DNA from: Rs1 sp034111875
GTDB lineage: Bacteria > Pseudomonadota > Gammaproteobacteria > Pseudomonadales > Balneatricaceae
Direction: 5' to 3'
Length of the DNA stretch: 55,632 nt
Assembly: GCA_034111875.1 (NCBI GenBank)
Contig: JAWUWK010000055.1
Span: forward strand, 1 to 55,632
Below, piece after piece: positions 28,454 through 36,956 of the stretch. Below the pieces are notes generated by a model. That model had not been told where the DNA came from. It made no database searches and was given only the letters and a program-made list of their open reading frames with translations. The position numbers were made by a program, and so were the translations under genes. Each line of letters opens with the position of its first letter. Within the stretch, counting starts at the first letter, position 1.

Positions 28454-30634
28454 TCAGGAATTTCCCATGTCCGATAGGGCCTGCTGAAATGCCTGACTTA
28501 TTTCCTCCTCACCTACGTAAGCAGACCGTTCCAGGACTTTTGAAACATTCGGCGATGACTCCCCGCCATAGACCCGTTTTATTGGGTGATCTAAGTAATC
28601 AAATAAACGTTTTTGTACTTCATCAACCACCATTGCACCGTAAGAATTGGTTAAACTACCTTGCTCTAATACAATCACGTGATTGGTCTTTCGAACACTG
28701 TCACCGATAGTTTGCCAATCTAAACCCTCGCGATCCAGTGAGCGCAGATCAATAATTTCTGCATCAATGCCTAATTTTTCACACACCGAAACTGCCTTAC
28801 TAACCATATTAAGGTACGTTAACACGGTAAATTTCTGACCTTCTTTAACCACTTTTGCCTTGCCTAACTCAATAAAGTAATCGTAGTCATCAACCGCTGC
28901 AGATCCCTTTTTACTGTAGAGTTCAACCGTTTCAATCACTAATACAGGATCGTCACATAGCAGTGCTGAGTTCATTAAGCCGACATAGTCAAAGGGGGTT
29001 GATGGTGCAACAATTCTCCAACCCGGCCACATGGCAAAAAGCCCTGCGGGATCCATAGAGTGCTGTGTGCCATAACCAGATCCAATGGCTATTTTAGTCC
29101 GCAAGACGAGCGGTACCTTCACTGTCCCACCAAACATATGACGGGCTTTAGCGATCTGATTGAACAGCTGATCAGCGGCAACCAATCCAAAATCTGGATA
29201 CATCAATTCAACAATTGGACGGTATTTCCCCACCATCGCAACACCACCAGATAAACCAACAAAACCATGTTCGGCAATCGGTGTGGGGATGCATCGATCG
29301 GGCCAGCGCTTTGGTATTCCCTTAGTCGCACCGTTTGTGCCACCGTTGAGTTTATGAACATCCTCACCAATCACGAAATAGCGATCGTCCTCTTCAAAGC
29401 GTCTTATTGCAGTTTTAGCAATAGCCTCAATAAATTTGACTGGCACCAACGGTCCCTGATACGTTTCTTGTTCAATAAAGCTGATACCATCAAACTCCGA
29501 TAGATCGCCGCGCAGATCATTATCACGGGTCGCTGGATCAGGCCATAAAGAAGTTATTATTTGCAGTTTTCCACTGTCTTTTGTGGTTAATTTAGCCGCC
29601 GCTTGGGCTGCAGTTTTTGCCGAACTGTCTTTTATGAATTGAATTTCGTCTTGGCTTATCCACTTAAGACCCTGCATTTGTAATTCCATACGGTCTAAGG
29701 GATCTCGGCTCCGTCTCTCCTCCTCTTCACTCTTATCACGATAACCAAACGCACTGCCTTTAGTACCACCACCATGATGGTAATAGCGATACACATCGAC
29801 TTCTAATACCGCGGGCCCTTTTCCTTCTCGTAACAGCTTTTCGACGCGTTCCATAGCCACTCTAACGCTGATCGGATCCATGCCATCCACTCGAAATGAC
29901 GGAATTCCGAAACCGGGACCACGAGCTGACATACGGGTTTCGCGCGCTTGCTCTGCTAATGTCGTCGAAACTGCATAGCCATTATTTTCAATAAAGAAAC
30001 ACAATGGCAAATCATAGAGCGCCGCTAGATTTAAAGATTCAAGTACATTGCCTATATGGCAGGCACCGTCACCAAAAGCTGTCAGCACAATACCTTGCTC
30101 TGCATCTCTTTTTTTGGACCATGCAGCCCCCGCTGCAATGGGAACGCCACCACCGACAATAGCGTTAGTGCCTATTACGCCAGCCTCTTCCCAACGCAAG
30201 TGCATAGAGCCGCCTCTGCCCCCTGAAAACCCCGGGGTCAATCCCATGATTTCAGCCATGGTTCGATAAATCAGATTGTCTATATTTTCTGGGAAAGAAT
30301 CACAGGTAGGGTCAATGTTATCGTCGTGTAAATAATTTAACGATTTGGACAAGAATAGATGATGTCCACGATGCGAGCCATTTACTAAATCGTCACTTTT
30401 GAGCACTGACATGGCAGCCACCATAGCCCCCTCATGTCCGACACTCGTATGCAAAGGCCCATGGACAAGCCCCTGATTATCCAGCCTAATCATCTCTTCC
30501 TCAAAAGCGCGAATTAAATGCATATGACTAAGCATTTTGATGCATTCATCCCTTCCCACTTTATTCCAATCGGTTGCGGTGGCACTTATTTCCAACCACG
30601 GGGCATCCAATAAAATTTTCTTTTCCTTAGACAT
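28454..30634 (-). CDS. Thiamine-dependent dehydrogenase E1, fused alpha and beta subunits
   Basis: A 726-residue protein in which the E1-alpha domain (about 1-350) is joined to the E1-beta domain (about 385-726). The alpha part has the thiamine-diphosphate motif TAFGDGACHIGNVLESLN with CFFIENNGYAVSTT; the beta part has YFVIGEDVHKLNGGTNG, PIAEHGFVGLSGGVAM and VLEQGSLTNSYGAM. Such E1s act on branched 2-oxoacids or, in acetoin dehydrogenase, split a hydroxyketone into an aldehyde and an acyl unit. The ATG at 30634 has GGAG eight bases upstream, so the extra 17 residues of the longer frame are not used. It lies in the operon M24-aldehyde dehydrogenase-E1-VOC-E2-E3. The substrate cannot be read from the sequence. 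Confidence 0.9.
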   Translation of the reverse strand: MSKEKKILLDAPWLEISATATDWNKVGRDECIKMLSHMHLIRAFEEEMIRLDNQGLVHGPLHTSVGHEGAMVAAMSVLKSDDLVNGSHRGHHLFLSKSLNYLHDDNIDPTCDSFPENIDNLIYRTMAEIMGLTPGFSGGRGGSMHLRWEEAGVIGTNAIVGGGVPIAAGAAWSKKRDAEQGIVLTAFGDGACHIGNVLESLNLAALYDLPLCFFIENNGYAVSTTLAEQARETRMSARGPGFGIPSFRVDGMDPISVRVAMERVEKLLREGKGPAVLEVDVYRYYHHGGGTKGSAFGYRDKSEEEERRSRDPLDRMELQMQGLKWISQDEIQFIKDSSAKTAAQAAAKLTTKDSGKLQIITSLWPDPATRDNDLRGDLSEFDGISFIEQETYQGPLVPVKFIEAIAKTAIRRFEEDDRYFVIGEDVHKLNGGTNGATKGIPKRWPDRCIPTPIAEHGFVGLSGGVAMVGKYRPIVELMYPDFGLVAADQLFNQIAKARHMFGGTVKVPLVLRTKIAIGSGYGTQHSMDPAGLFAMWPGWRIVAPSTPFDYVGLMNSALLCDDPVLVIETVELYSKKGSAAVDDYDYFIELGKAKVVKEGQKFTVLTYLNMVSKAVSVCEKLGIDAEIIDLRSLDREGLDWQTIGDSVRKTNHVIVLEQGSLTNSYGAMVVDEVQKRLFDYLDHPIKRVYGGESSPNVSKVLERSAYVGEEEISQAFQQALSDMGNS

Positions 30635-30812
30635 TCTCAAACTCCACTGAAGATAAATAGACGCAGCTAAAACTCTAGGTATCAAACCTTGCTGATACGC
30701 CTTCTTTAATATATAAATTTATCGCTATTAAAGCTTCGGCTATCGGCTACAATATAGTTGGTAAGTAATTACTCAATTCTATTCACAACCACTCAAAACC
30801 ATGAGTTATTAA

Positions 30813-32264
30813 TTACCATTCAACCGCAATGTATTTTTTCTCAGTAAACTCATGCAAGCCATCTTGCGCGCCTTCGCGACCTATACCGCTCTGTTTAACC
30901 CCACCAAAAGGTGCTGCTGGATCAGAAATAAAGCCACGATTGACCCCCATAACACCGGCTTCTATTCGAGAGGCGACCGACAGAGCCCGCCCTACATTTT
31001 CACCGATAATATAGGCAGCCAAACCAAATTCAGTATCATTGGCCATGTCAATGACCTGATCAATTTCATCAAAGGGAACCAGTGGTGCCACTGGTCCAAA
31101 AATTTCTTGATGAAGAATCTTAGCCGCGGCTGGAATGTCAGTAATCACCGTCGGCTGATAGAAATAACCCTTACCTTCCAGTCGCTGACCACCAGTCAAG
31201 AGTTTGGCACCCAAAGCCACTGCCTGATCGACTAATGCTTCTACTTTGTCGATAGTGCTCGCATTCACCAGCGGGCCAACATCACTTCCCGCCTCAAGTC
31301 CATTAAAGACATTCAAGGCTGACATTTCACTGGCACGCTTCACAGCAAACTCTTCCATTCGAGAACTGTGAATATAAAAGCGGTTAGCAGCTATGCATGA
31401 CTCGCCTGCATTACGCATTTTGGCAACCATGGCACTATCGACGGCCACTTTCATATCGGCATCGTCGAGCACAATAAATGGTGCATTGCCACCCAGCTCC
31501 ATCGAACAGTTAACTACCCGTTCACTGGCTTTATTTAGCAGTAGACGGCCCACCTCAGTTGATCCAGTAAATGACACCTTCTTAAGCCGATCGTCATTTA
31601 AACAAGTTTCAGAGATTAAAGCAGAGCGCGTGGAGGGAATCACATTGACTACCCCTGCAGGTACGCCCGCCTCCTCGAGTACAGCAGCCAACAACAAAGC
31701 CGTCAATGGGGTCTCAGAGGCCGGCTTTAGAATAGTAGTGCAACCCGCGGCAAGGGCTGGGGCAATTTTTCGAGTAGCCATCGCCGCTGGAAAGTTCCAG
31801 GGAGTAATTAACAAACAGACACCAACAGGCTGATGCTGCACCATTATATTATTGGCACCGGAAGGTGAGCGCGCTAGCACCCCTAAATCGCGAACGGCCT
31901 CCTCTGAATACCAGCGGAAAAACTCAGCAGCATAGGCAACCTCGCCCAAGCCCTCGGTATAAGTCTTACCCTCTTCAAGGCAAATTAGCGTCGCGAAGTC
32001 TTCTTTACGGGCCGTTATTAATTCAAACGCCTTACGCAATATTTCGGCACGCTCTCTGGGGGAACGCTTACGCCATTCTTTACCTGCCGCATACGCCGCA
32101 TCGACAGCCTTAATTGCATCTTCTTCAGTGGCGGATGAAACCGATGCAATCACCTCCTCAGTCGCGGGGTTGAAAACACTAAACTGACTTGCATCAGAAG
32201 AGGGCACCCATTGACCGTTTATATAAAGCTTAGTGTGAAGGCTTGCTATCAACTCTGTGTTCAT
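30813..32264 (-). CDS. NAD(P)-dependent aldehyde dehydrogenase, succinate-semialdehyde type
   Basis: An aldehyde dehydrogenase of 483 residues, nearest by pattern to GabD-like succinate-semialdehyde dehydrogenases. Catalytic residues are visible: Asn157 (TPWNFPA), Glu256 (MELGGNAPF) and Cys290 (NAGESCIAANRF), plus the coenzyme loop FTGSTEVGRLL and the C-terminal GVKQSGIGREGAQDGLHEF. The ATG at 32264 is preceded by GAGGT at the right spacing; the 14 extra residues of the open frame are not used. It would oxidise an aldehyde released by the neighbouring thiamine-dependent complex to a carboxylate. The semialdehyde type suggests a carboxylated or polar aldehyde, but substrate choice is inference. 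Confidence 0.9.
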   Translation of the reverse strand: MNTELIASLHTKLYINGQWVPSSDASQFSVFNPATEEVIASVSSATEEDAIKAVDAAYAAGKEWRKRSPRERAEILRKAFELITARKEDFATLICLEEGKTYTEGLGEVAYAAEFFRWYSEEAVRDLGVLARSPSGANNIMVQHQPVGVCLLITPWNFPAAMATRKIAPALAAGCTTILKPASETPLTALLLAAVLEEAGVPAGVVNVIPSTRSALISETCLNDDRLKKVSFTGSTEVGRLLLNKASERVVNCSMELGGNAPFIVLDDADMKVAVDSAMVAKMRNAGESCIAANRFYIHSSRMEEFAVKRASEMSALNVFNGLEAGSDVGPLVNASTIDKVEALVDQAVALGAKLLTGGQRLEGKGYFYQPTVITDIPAAAKILHQEIFGPVAPLVPFDEIDQVIDMANDTEFGLAAYIIGENVGRALSVASRIEAGVMGVNRGFISDPAAPFGGVKQSGIGREGAQDGLHEFTEKKYIAVEW

Positions 32265-32385
32265 TTTTGACCTCGAAATAATAAATTTTAAGTGTTGTAC
32301 TTGCAAACTTTGACCCGCAGCCGCTTAGACAGGAGTTATCTAATCTGGCTAGAAATAGGCGCAGGTAGAGGTTTAAAGACCTCGT

Positions 32386-33690
32386 TTAATAAGCGTTTGC
32401 TACGAACAGCTCTTGTGCTGGGAATAATGTGATCACCTTACAGCCGTCATTGGTGACAACCACTTCCTCTTCGATTCTCGCCGCGCCACTTCCATCTAGG
32501 GCAGGACAATAAGTTTCAAGTGCAAACACCATTCCCTCCTTAAGCTCAAAGGGATTATCGAGGGAGACTAATCGACTGATGATAGGCCGCTCATGCAATG
32601 CCATGCCCAAACCGTGTCCGAATTGAAGACCAAAGGCTTCCATCTCGCTGGCAAAGCCAAATTCTTCCGCCTTGGGCCAAACAGCTGCAATTTTGTCTGT
32701 GGTCATGCCAGGCCTAACGAGCGCAATAGCGTTATCAATCCACTCACGCGCTTGCTTGTAGGCGTCGACTTGCCCCTGTGTCTTAGATCCGACATTGAGC
32801 GTTCGGTAATAACAGGTTCTGTAACCCATGAATGATTGAATAATATCGAAAAATGCTTGATCACCCGGGCGGTACATACGATCGGTGAAATTGTGTGGAT
32901 GTGGACTGCAGCGCTCACCGGAGACGGCATTAATTGCCTCAACATCATCAGAACCGTTATCGTACAAAAACTTATTAACCAGTCCGACTATTTCATTCTC
33001 ACGAACCCCTGGTTTTAGGGCTTCTGAAAGATGGTGATATGCACCGTCGACCATCGCCGCCGCCATATTCAGCAGAATAATTTCATCCATGCTCTTTATT
33101 TCACGCGCATCTAACATAACTTGCTGAGCATCAACTACTGTGATTCCCTCCTGTTGCAGTGCAAAGAACATCGGAGGTTCTATAATATCTACCCCAAGAG
33201 GCATACCGAAGACGCCTTCTACACGCATTAAATCGGCTATTTTCTTGGCGGCACTTTTAAATAGCCCCGCTTCTTCGCTAACGGAACCCCTAAGCCCTAA
33301 CATGCCACCATGCACACGACTTTCGTCCAGCCAAGGCATATTCATACGATGATGAGCAGCAGCAGAGCCAAAGTCCCAGAGGTAAGGGTCAGAGTTACCA
33401 GTAAACAAGGTATAACGGCAAATTTTATCGCGAGACCACTCTCCAATCACGCTACTGGTCAGATAGCGAATATTATTGTTATCGAAGCACAAGATCGAGC
33501 CTAAATTCGATTTTGCCAATGCCTGTCGCGCTCTTGCTGTACGATAATTATGCAGACGACGAAAGTTCACCCTCTCTTCAAAATCAACTGCCATCCTGCC
33601 TGGCGCGGGAATTGGCCGATCCCAATCCCAACCCGGGTTGGCGTCATCTGTCGTGATAATAATTGGCTCTGTCGACTTCAGTTTTCTCAT
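32386..33690 (-). CDS. M24-fold (creatinase/Xaa-Pro peptidase-like) protein with an altered metal site
   Basis: A pita-bread-fold protein of 434 residues with an N-terminal creatinase domain (SNLGSILCFDNNNIRYLT) and an M24 catalytic domain. Four of the five usual metal ligands are visible (numbered from the upstream ATG): Asp283 (AFFDIIQSF), His360 (LQFGHGLGMALHE), Glu393 (VFALETYCP) and Glu408 (ARIEEEVVV). The second Asp, normally eleven residues after the first, is Cys294 (GYRTCYYRT). It resembles, at a distance, the DMSP lyase DddP, but I do not assign that function. ATG 33690 has AGG seven bases upstream. It is the first gene of the operon that ends with E3 and is controlled by operator 2. 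Confidence 0.85.
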   Translation of the reverse strand: MRKLKSTEPIIITTDDANPGWDWDRPIPAPGRMAVDFEERVNFRRLHNYRTARARQALAKSNLGSILCFDNNNIRYLTSSVIGEWSRDKICRYTLFTGNSDPYLWDFGSAAAHHRMNMPWLDESRVHGGMLGLRGSVSEEAGLFKSAAKKIADLMRVEGVFGMPLGVDIIEPPMFFALQQEGITVVDAQQVMLDAREIKSMDEIILLNMAAAMVDGAYHHLSEALKPGVRENEIVGLVNKFLYDNGSDDVEAINAVSGERCSPHPHNFTDRMYRPGDQAFFDIIQSFMGYRTCYYRTLNVGSKTQGQVDAYKQAREWIDNAIALVRPGMTTDKIAAVWPKAEEFGFASEMEAFGLQFGHGLGMALHERPIISRLVSLDNPFELKEGMVFALETYCPALDGSGAARIEEEVVVTNDGCKVITLFPAQELFVANAY

Positions 33691-33722
33691 CATTTCACCT
33701 TTGAATATATAGCACCTTTATA

Positions 33723-33738
33723 ATGCTAAGGTTTGCAT
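33723..33738. promoter_or_regulatory. Weak candidate LacI-type operator near the M24 start
   Basis: ATGCTAAGGTTTGCAT matches operator 1 at 13 of 16 positions, with the right half intact. It lies 33 bases upstream of the M24 gene start, downstream of the predicted promoter. It could be an auxiliary site or chance. Confidence 0.35.
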
Positions 33739-33893
33739 TTTTTAACATTGAAAGCGTTACTATAAGACATAAAAGTAAATACCGAATATTCTGCGATATG
33801 ATCAAAATAAAATGCATTTTAAAAGGTACTTTCATCCTTTATCGCTCTAGAATATGTATCGATAATTTTCATGGATGACTTTACGGCTAATTA

Positions 33894-33930
33894 TGCAATC
33901 GATTGCACCATAATATTTTATGGCTGTCAA
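33894..33930 (-). promoter_or_regulatory. Promoter with overlapping LacI-type operator 2 (M24-to-E3 operon)
   Basis: On the minus strand TTGACA (33925-33930) is followed after 17 bases by TGCAAT (33902-33907), a good sigma-70 spacing. TGCAATCGATTGCA (33894-33907), a perfect palindrome, covers the -10 box. A repressor bound here would block transcription of the operon starting at 33690, leaving a leader of about 200 bases. Confidence 0.75.
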
Positions 33931-34002
33931 TAAGCCTATAAATTTATTTCAATGAAAAATATAGTGAGTTAATGGTAGACATAAGTAATCAAAAATTGAT
34001 AA

Positions 34003-34039
34003 TTGACAATGCCCAAAAATAAAGATGCAATCGATTGCA
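34003..34039 (+). promoter_or_regulatory. Promoter with overlapping LacI-type operator 3 (SDR gene)
   Basis: TTGACA (34003-34008), 17 bases, then TGCAAT (34026-34031), with the perfect palindrome TGCAATCGATTGCA at 34026-34039 over the -10 box. It is the mirror arrangement of operator 2, whose centre is 132 bases away, so the two divergent promoters may be looped together. It drives the SDR gene at 34131. Confidence 0.75.
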
Positions 34040-34130
34040 CTAATGTTTATGATAACACAGCTAACTAATAAGTTTATGCTTGAACAGTAAAATTAATGTC
34101 ACTTTAAATAATAATCAGAGGGTTAATTTA

Positions 34131-34934
34131 ATGGATACCACCAGACTTAAAGGCAAAAATATTTTAATCACCGGAGCTGCTAGAGGAATGGGTGCTGCTG
34201 TCGCTGAACATTATGCCGCTCAAGGAGCCAAAGTTTGTGTCGCGGACGTCAATCTCGAAGGCTGCAACATAGTTGTCGAGAGAATTAGACATAATGGCGG
34301 TGAAGCGATCGCATGCAAGCTTGACGTTACCAAACGCTCTGAAGTGCAAGCAGCGGTGAGCGCTACAGTGGAAGCCTTTGGCAGCCTCAACGTAATGTTA
34401 AACAATGCAGGTATTAACAAACCTCTTATGTTTTTAGATATTACCGAAGAGAACTGGCACCAAATTATGGATGTAAATGCTTTAGGCTGCCTACTCGGTA
34501 TGCAGGAAGCCGCCAAGCAAATGGTTAAACAAGGTAAAGAAAATGGTCCTTACAAGATTCTCAATGTTGGCTCTATTTTGTCACGTCAGGCATTTGATGA
34601 TGTGGTGCCTTATAGCTGCAGTAAGCATGCAGTTCAAGCATTGATTAATGGTGGAGCCAAAGCCCTTGCCAAAGATAACATTACCGTGAACGGCTATGGT
34701 CCTGGTGTCGTTCGTACTGAGCTCTGGGAACAACTTGATAAAGACCTTGTCGCTATCGGTAAATTCGACAAAGAGGGCGAATCGATGGACAAACTTGCTG
34801 AAGATATGATACTCATGAAGCGCTACTCATACCCTAGTGACATTGTTGGCACCGCCAGCTTCCTGGCCAGCTCAGAATCAGATTATATGACAGGTCAGCT
34901 GCTTATGATCGACGGTGGAATGATAATGCAATAA
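34131..34934 (+). CDS. Short-chain dehydrogenase (BudC/polyol dehydrogenase-like)
   Basis: A classical SDR of 267 residues that interconverts an alcohol and a ketone with NAD(P). The nucleotide motif is TGAARGMG (14-21), NNAG is at 91-94, and the catalytic Ser148, Tyr161 and Lys165 are present (VGSILS, PYSCSKHAV). The C-terminal part (TVNGYGPGVVRTELWEQLDK and SDYMTGQLLMIDGGMI) closely follows the pattern of acetoin reductase/2,3-butanediol dehydrogenase and related polyol dehydrogenases. ATG 34131 has GAGGG at the right distance; the open frame begins 17 codons earlier without a site. It is divergent from the M24-to-E3 operon and shares its operator type. In the catabolic direction it would make a hydroxyketone. 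Confidence 0.88.
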   Translation: MDTTRLKGKNILITGAARGMGAAVAEHYAAQGAKVCVADVNLEGCNIVVERIRHNGGEAIACKLDVTKRSEVQAAVSATVEAFGSLNVMLNNAGINKPLMFLDITEENWHQIMDVNALGCLLGMQEAAKQMVKQGKENGPYKILNVGSILSRQAFDDVVPYSCSKHAVQALINGGAKALAKDNITVNGYGPGVVRTELWEQLDKDLVAIGKFDKEGESMDKLAEDMILMKRYSYPSDIVGTASFLASSESDYMTGQLLMIDGGMIMQ

Positions 34935-35084
34935 GAATGCTATATGCTGCTGTTTGATTGAAAGGAATAGCAGCTGAATCAGCAGTTATACTGCGACAAA
35001 GCTTTGCAAGAGCAACTCGCACATTTGCTAGTGTCTATCGATAGCGAGCACTGACTTTCGTGATTTGACTGGCGGATTTATCTT

Positions 35085-36788
35085 ATGACCAGAGAAGAAC
35101 TGCTAAGAATTCTGGATTTTGTAGATACAACAAGAGGCATAGCGGAGAAGCGTGTTAACCTTTGTATGGCGGATCCTCGCTGGAACTTACTTTCGTTTGC
35201 GGTGCGCCGACATTATCAGGGAAAACTGATCACAACCACCTCCATGACATTAGCCGCCGACGTCCCTTATGGTACAGCGATCAGGCGGATAAACGAACTA
35301 ATTGAAGAAGGTTTATTACTCAAAAGAAGTCGTTCAAAAACAGGCAAATCTTTCTCATTACACCCCACTAAAAAGTTGATTCATGACTTTGAATCATATG
35401 CGCTGCAATTAAAATCTCATATAGGTAATACCTTTGGATTTACTTCCGAAGAAAACACTGCCAGTGACTTTTATTTTGGCGGCTCTTATATGACCTCGCG
35501 AATTCTATCTTTTCCCAGCGCCATGAAACAAGGTATTGGCTACGATAGTGTGTTGCGGATATTAACTCCCTCTGATCCGACATTTAAAACACTCAGCGAT
35601 TACCCAAAGAACTTAAATGAGTTCTGCGGCGGCAGGCTTGAAATAATTAACCTGCCCTTAGATGAGCTTCACGACGAAATCACCCGTAACGCTAGCAGGG
35701 AAGTTTCTAAATATGACATCATCGCAGTAGACCTGCCTTGGATAGGCGAATTCGCCGAGCGCGGTAGCATATTATCTCTAACAGACATTATTCAACAAAA
35801 GCGCTACCGTTTTTCAGATTTCCACAACGCTGCTTGGAGGGGATCTAGCTATAACGGCGATCAGTACGGGATACCCATACAACCCACCGCTGAGCTGCTT
35901 TTTTATCGTAAGGACTTGTTTTCAGAGGCGGGACTTCACCCACCTAAAAGTACCGATGACGTAATCTTCGCCGCTAAAAACCTGCACCGTTCACACCCTG
36001 ATTTAAGCGGCATAGTGATGAACTATGGACCGGGAACCCCCATCGGCCACACCTTCATACAAACCTTGGCTGATTTTGGACAGCCTATCATCAACTTACC
36101 AAAAACCGGCAATGACTTTTCTGTCGAGGATTTGCAAGGCGATCACTTTAGGCCACTAATAGACAGTGAAGCGGGATATCGCACGGCAGAATTTCTTATC
36201 GAACTTCTTAACTATGCTCATCCTGCCAGCCTCAATGCTAGCTGGGCACAGCGCATAAAGCTGTTTGCAGAGGGAAAGGCGGCGATGACCTATGGCTGGT
36301 CAATCAGGGCCTCAGTATTTGAGCTCAATGAAACTAGCCCAGTACACGGCAGGGTTGGCTACATGCCACATCCACATGGTCAGGGTGCAAAAACAGTCTC
36401 TCCTATAGGTGGCTTTTCTCTGACTATGCCCTCAAATTTATCTGAGGATCGCGTTCAGAAGGCTTGGAAAATGATGGAATACCTCACTCGTCCTGTGCTT
36501 ATGAAGTGGTATCTTCAAAATGGAAATCTGTCCAGCCCACGCTTCTCTACCAGTGCCGACCCTGAAGTAAAAGCACTGAGCAGCATTATTGAGCAGGTAG
36601 ATTCCATGGAGAGAAAAGGCCAGCTACAAGTGTGGCCGAGACCGCCGATTCCTGAATTTAGTACTATTGTTCATATATTGGGTGAGGAGATACACACACT
36701 GATTAAAGGAGAAACTGATATCTCAAGCGCCTTGAAGCGCTCGCAGAAACGTATCGACAAAATGATGAGAGAACGAGGAAGGTATTAA
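35085..36788 (+). CDS. Winged-helix DNA-binding domain fused to an ABC-type solute-binding protein
   Basis: A 567-residue protein without signal peptide or membrane segment. Residues 1-110 look like a winged helix-turn-helix of MarR or PadR style (TTTSMTLAADVPYGTAIRRI, NELIEEGLLLKRSRSKTGKS). Residues 125-567 look like a sugar-binding protein of the SBP-1/MalE class (YDIIAVDLPWIGEFAERG, AWRGSSYNGDQYGIPIQPTA, LLFYRKDLFSEAGL, AEGKAAMTYGWS, GRVGYMPHPHGQG, SPIGGFSLTMPS). Normally that class is exported; here it must act in the cytoplasm. I infer a one-component regulator that senses a sugar-like ligand with a captured binding protein. It follows the SDR gene by 150 bases and faces the Gfo/Idh gene. 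The operator it binds is unknown; the palindromes at 41816 and 42089 are candidates. Confidence 0.8.
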   Translation: MTREELLRILDFVDTTRGIAEKRVNLCMADPRWNLLSFAVRRHYQGKLITTTSMTLAADVPYGTAIRRINELIEEGLLLKRSRSKTGKSFSLHPTKKLIHDFESYALQLKSHIGNTFGFTSEENTASDFYFGGSYMTSRILSFPSAMKQGIGYDSVLRILTPSDPTFKTLSDYPKNLNEFCGGRLEIINLPLDELHDEITRNASREVSKYDIIAVDLPWIGEFAERGSILSLTDIIQQKRYRFSDFHNAAWRGSSYNGDQYGIPIQPTAELLFYRKDLFSEAGLHPPKSTDDVIFAAKNLHRSHPDLSGIVMNYGPGTPIGHTFIQTLADFGQPIINLPKTGNDFSVEDLQGDHFRPLIDSEAGYRTAEFLIELLNYAHPASLNASWAQRIKLFAEGKAAMTYGWSIRASVFELNETSPVHGRVGYMPHPHGQGAKTVSPIGGFSLTMPSNLSEDRVQKAWKMMEYLTRPVLMKWYLQNGNLSSPRFSTSADPEVKALSSIIEQVDSMERKGQLQVWPRPPIPEFSTIVHILGEEIHTLIKGETDISSALKRSQKRIDKMMRERGRY

Positions 36789-36956
36789 AGCCACCATCCT
36801 GCGAACCGATCATAGGGAGGGGAAAACAGGCCTGACATTATCAAAACTGATCACTCAATGAATAACTGTATGTGGATAGTGACAAGTGCTATAAATCGTC
36901 ACTTCATCAAGCTGCAAGGGCCGTTTTCCAGTGTTACCCTAGCGGTTTTAATCATT

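Noticed and set aside
32386..33690. Assignment of the M24 protein as the DMSP lyase DddP
   Set aside because: The fold and some sequence pattern agree, but similarity looks distant, one metal ligand differs, and no other DMSP genes are present.
24956..34934. A standard acetoin/2,3-butanediol catabolism cluster
   Set aside because: E1/E2/E3 and a BudC-like SDR fit, but acoR, acoX and split acoA/acoB are absent, and sugar importers, GMC and IolG-like genes would be unexplained.
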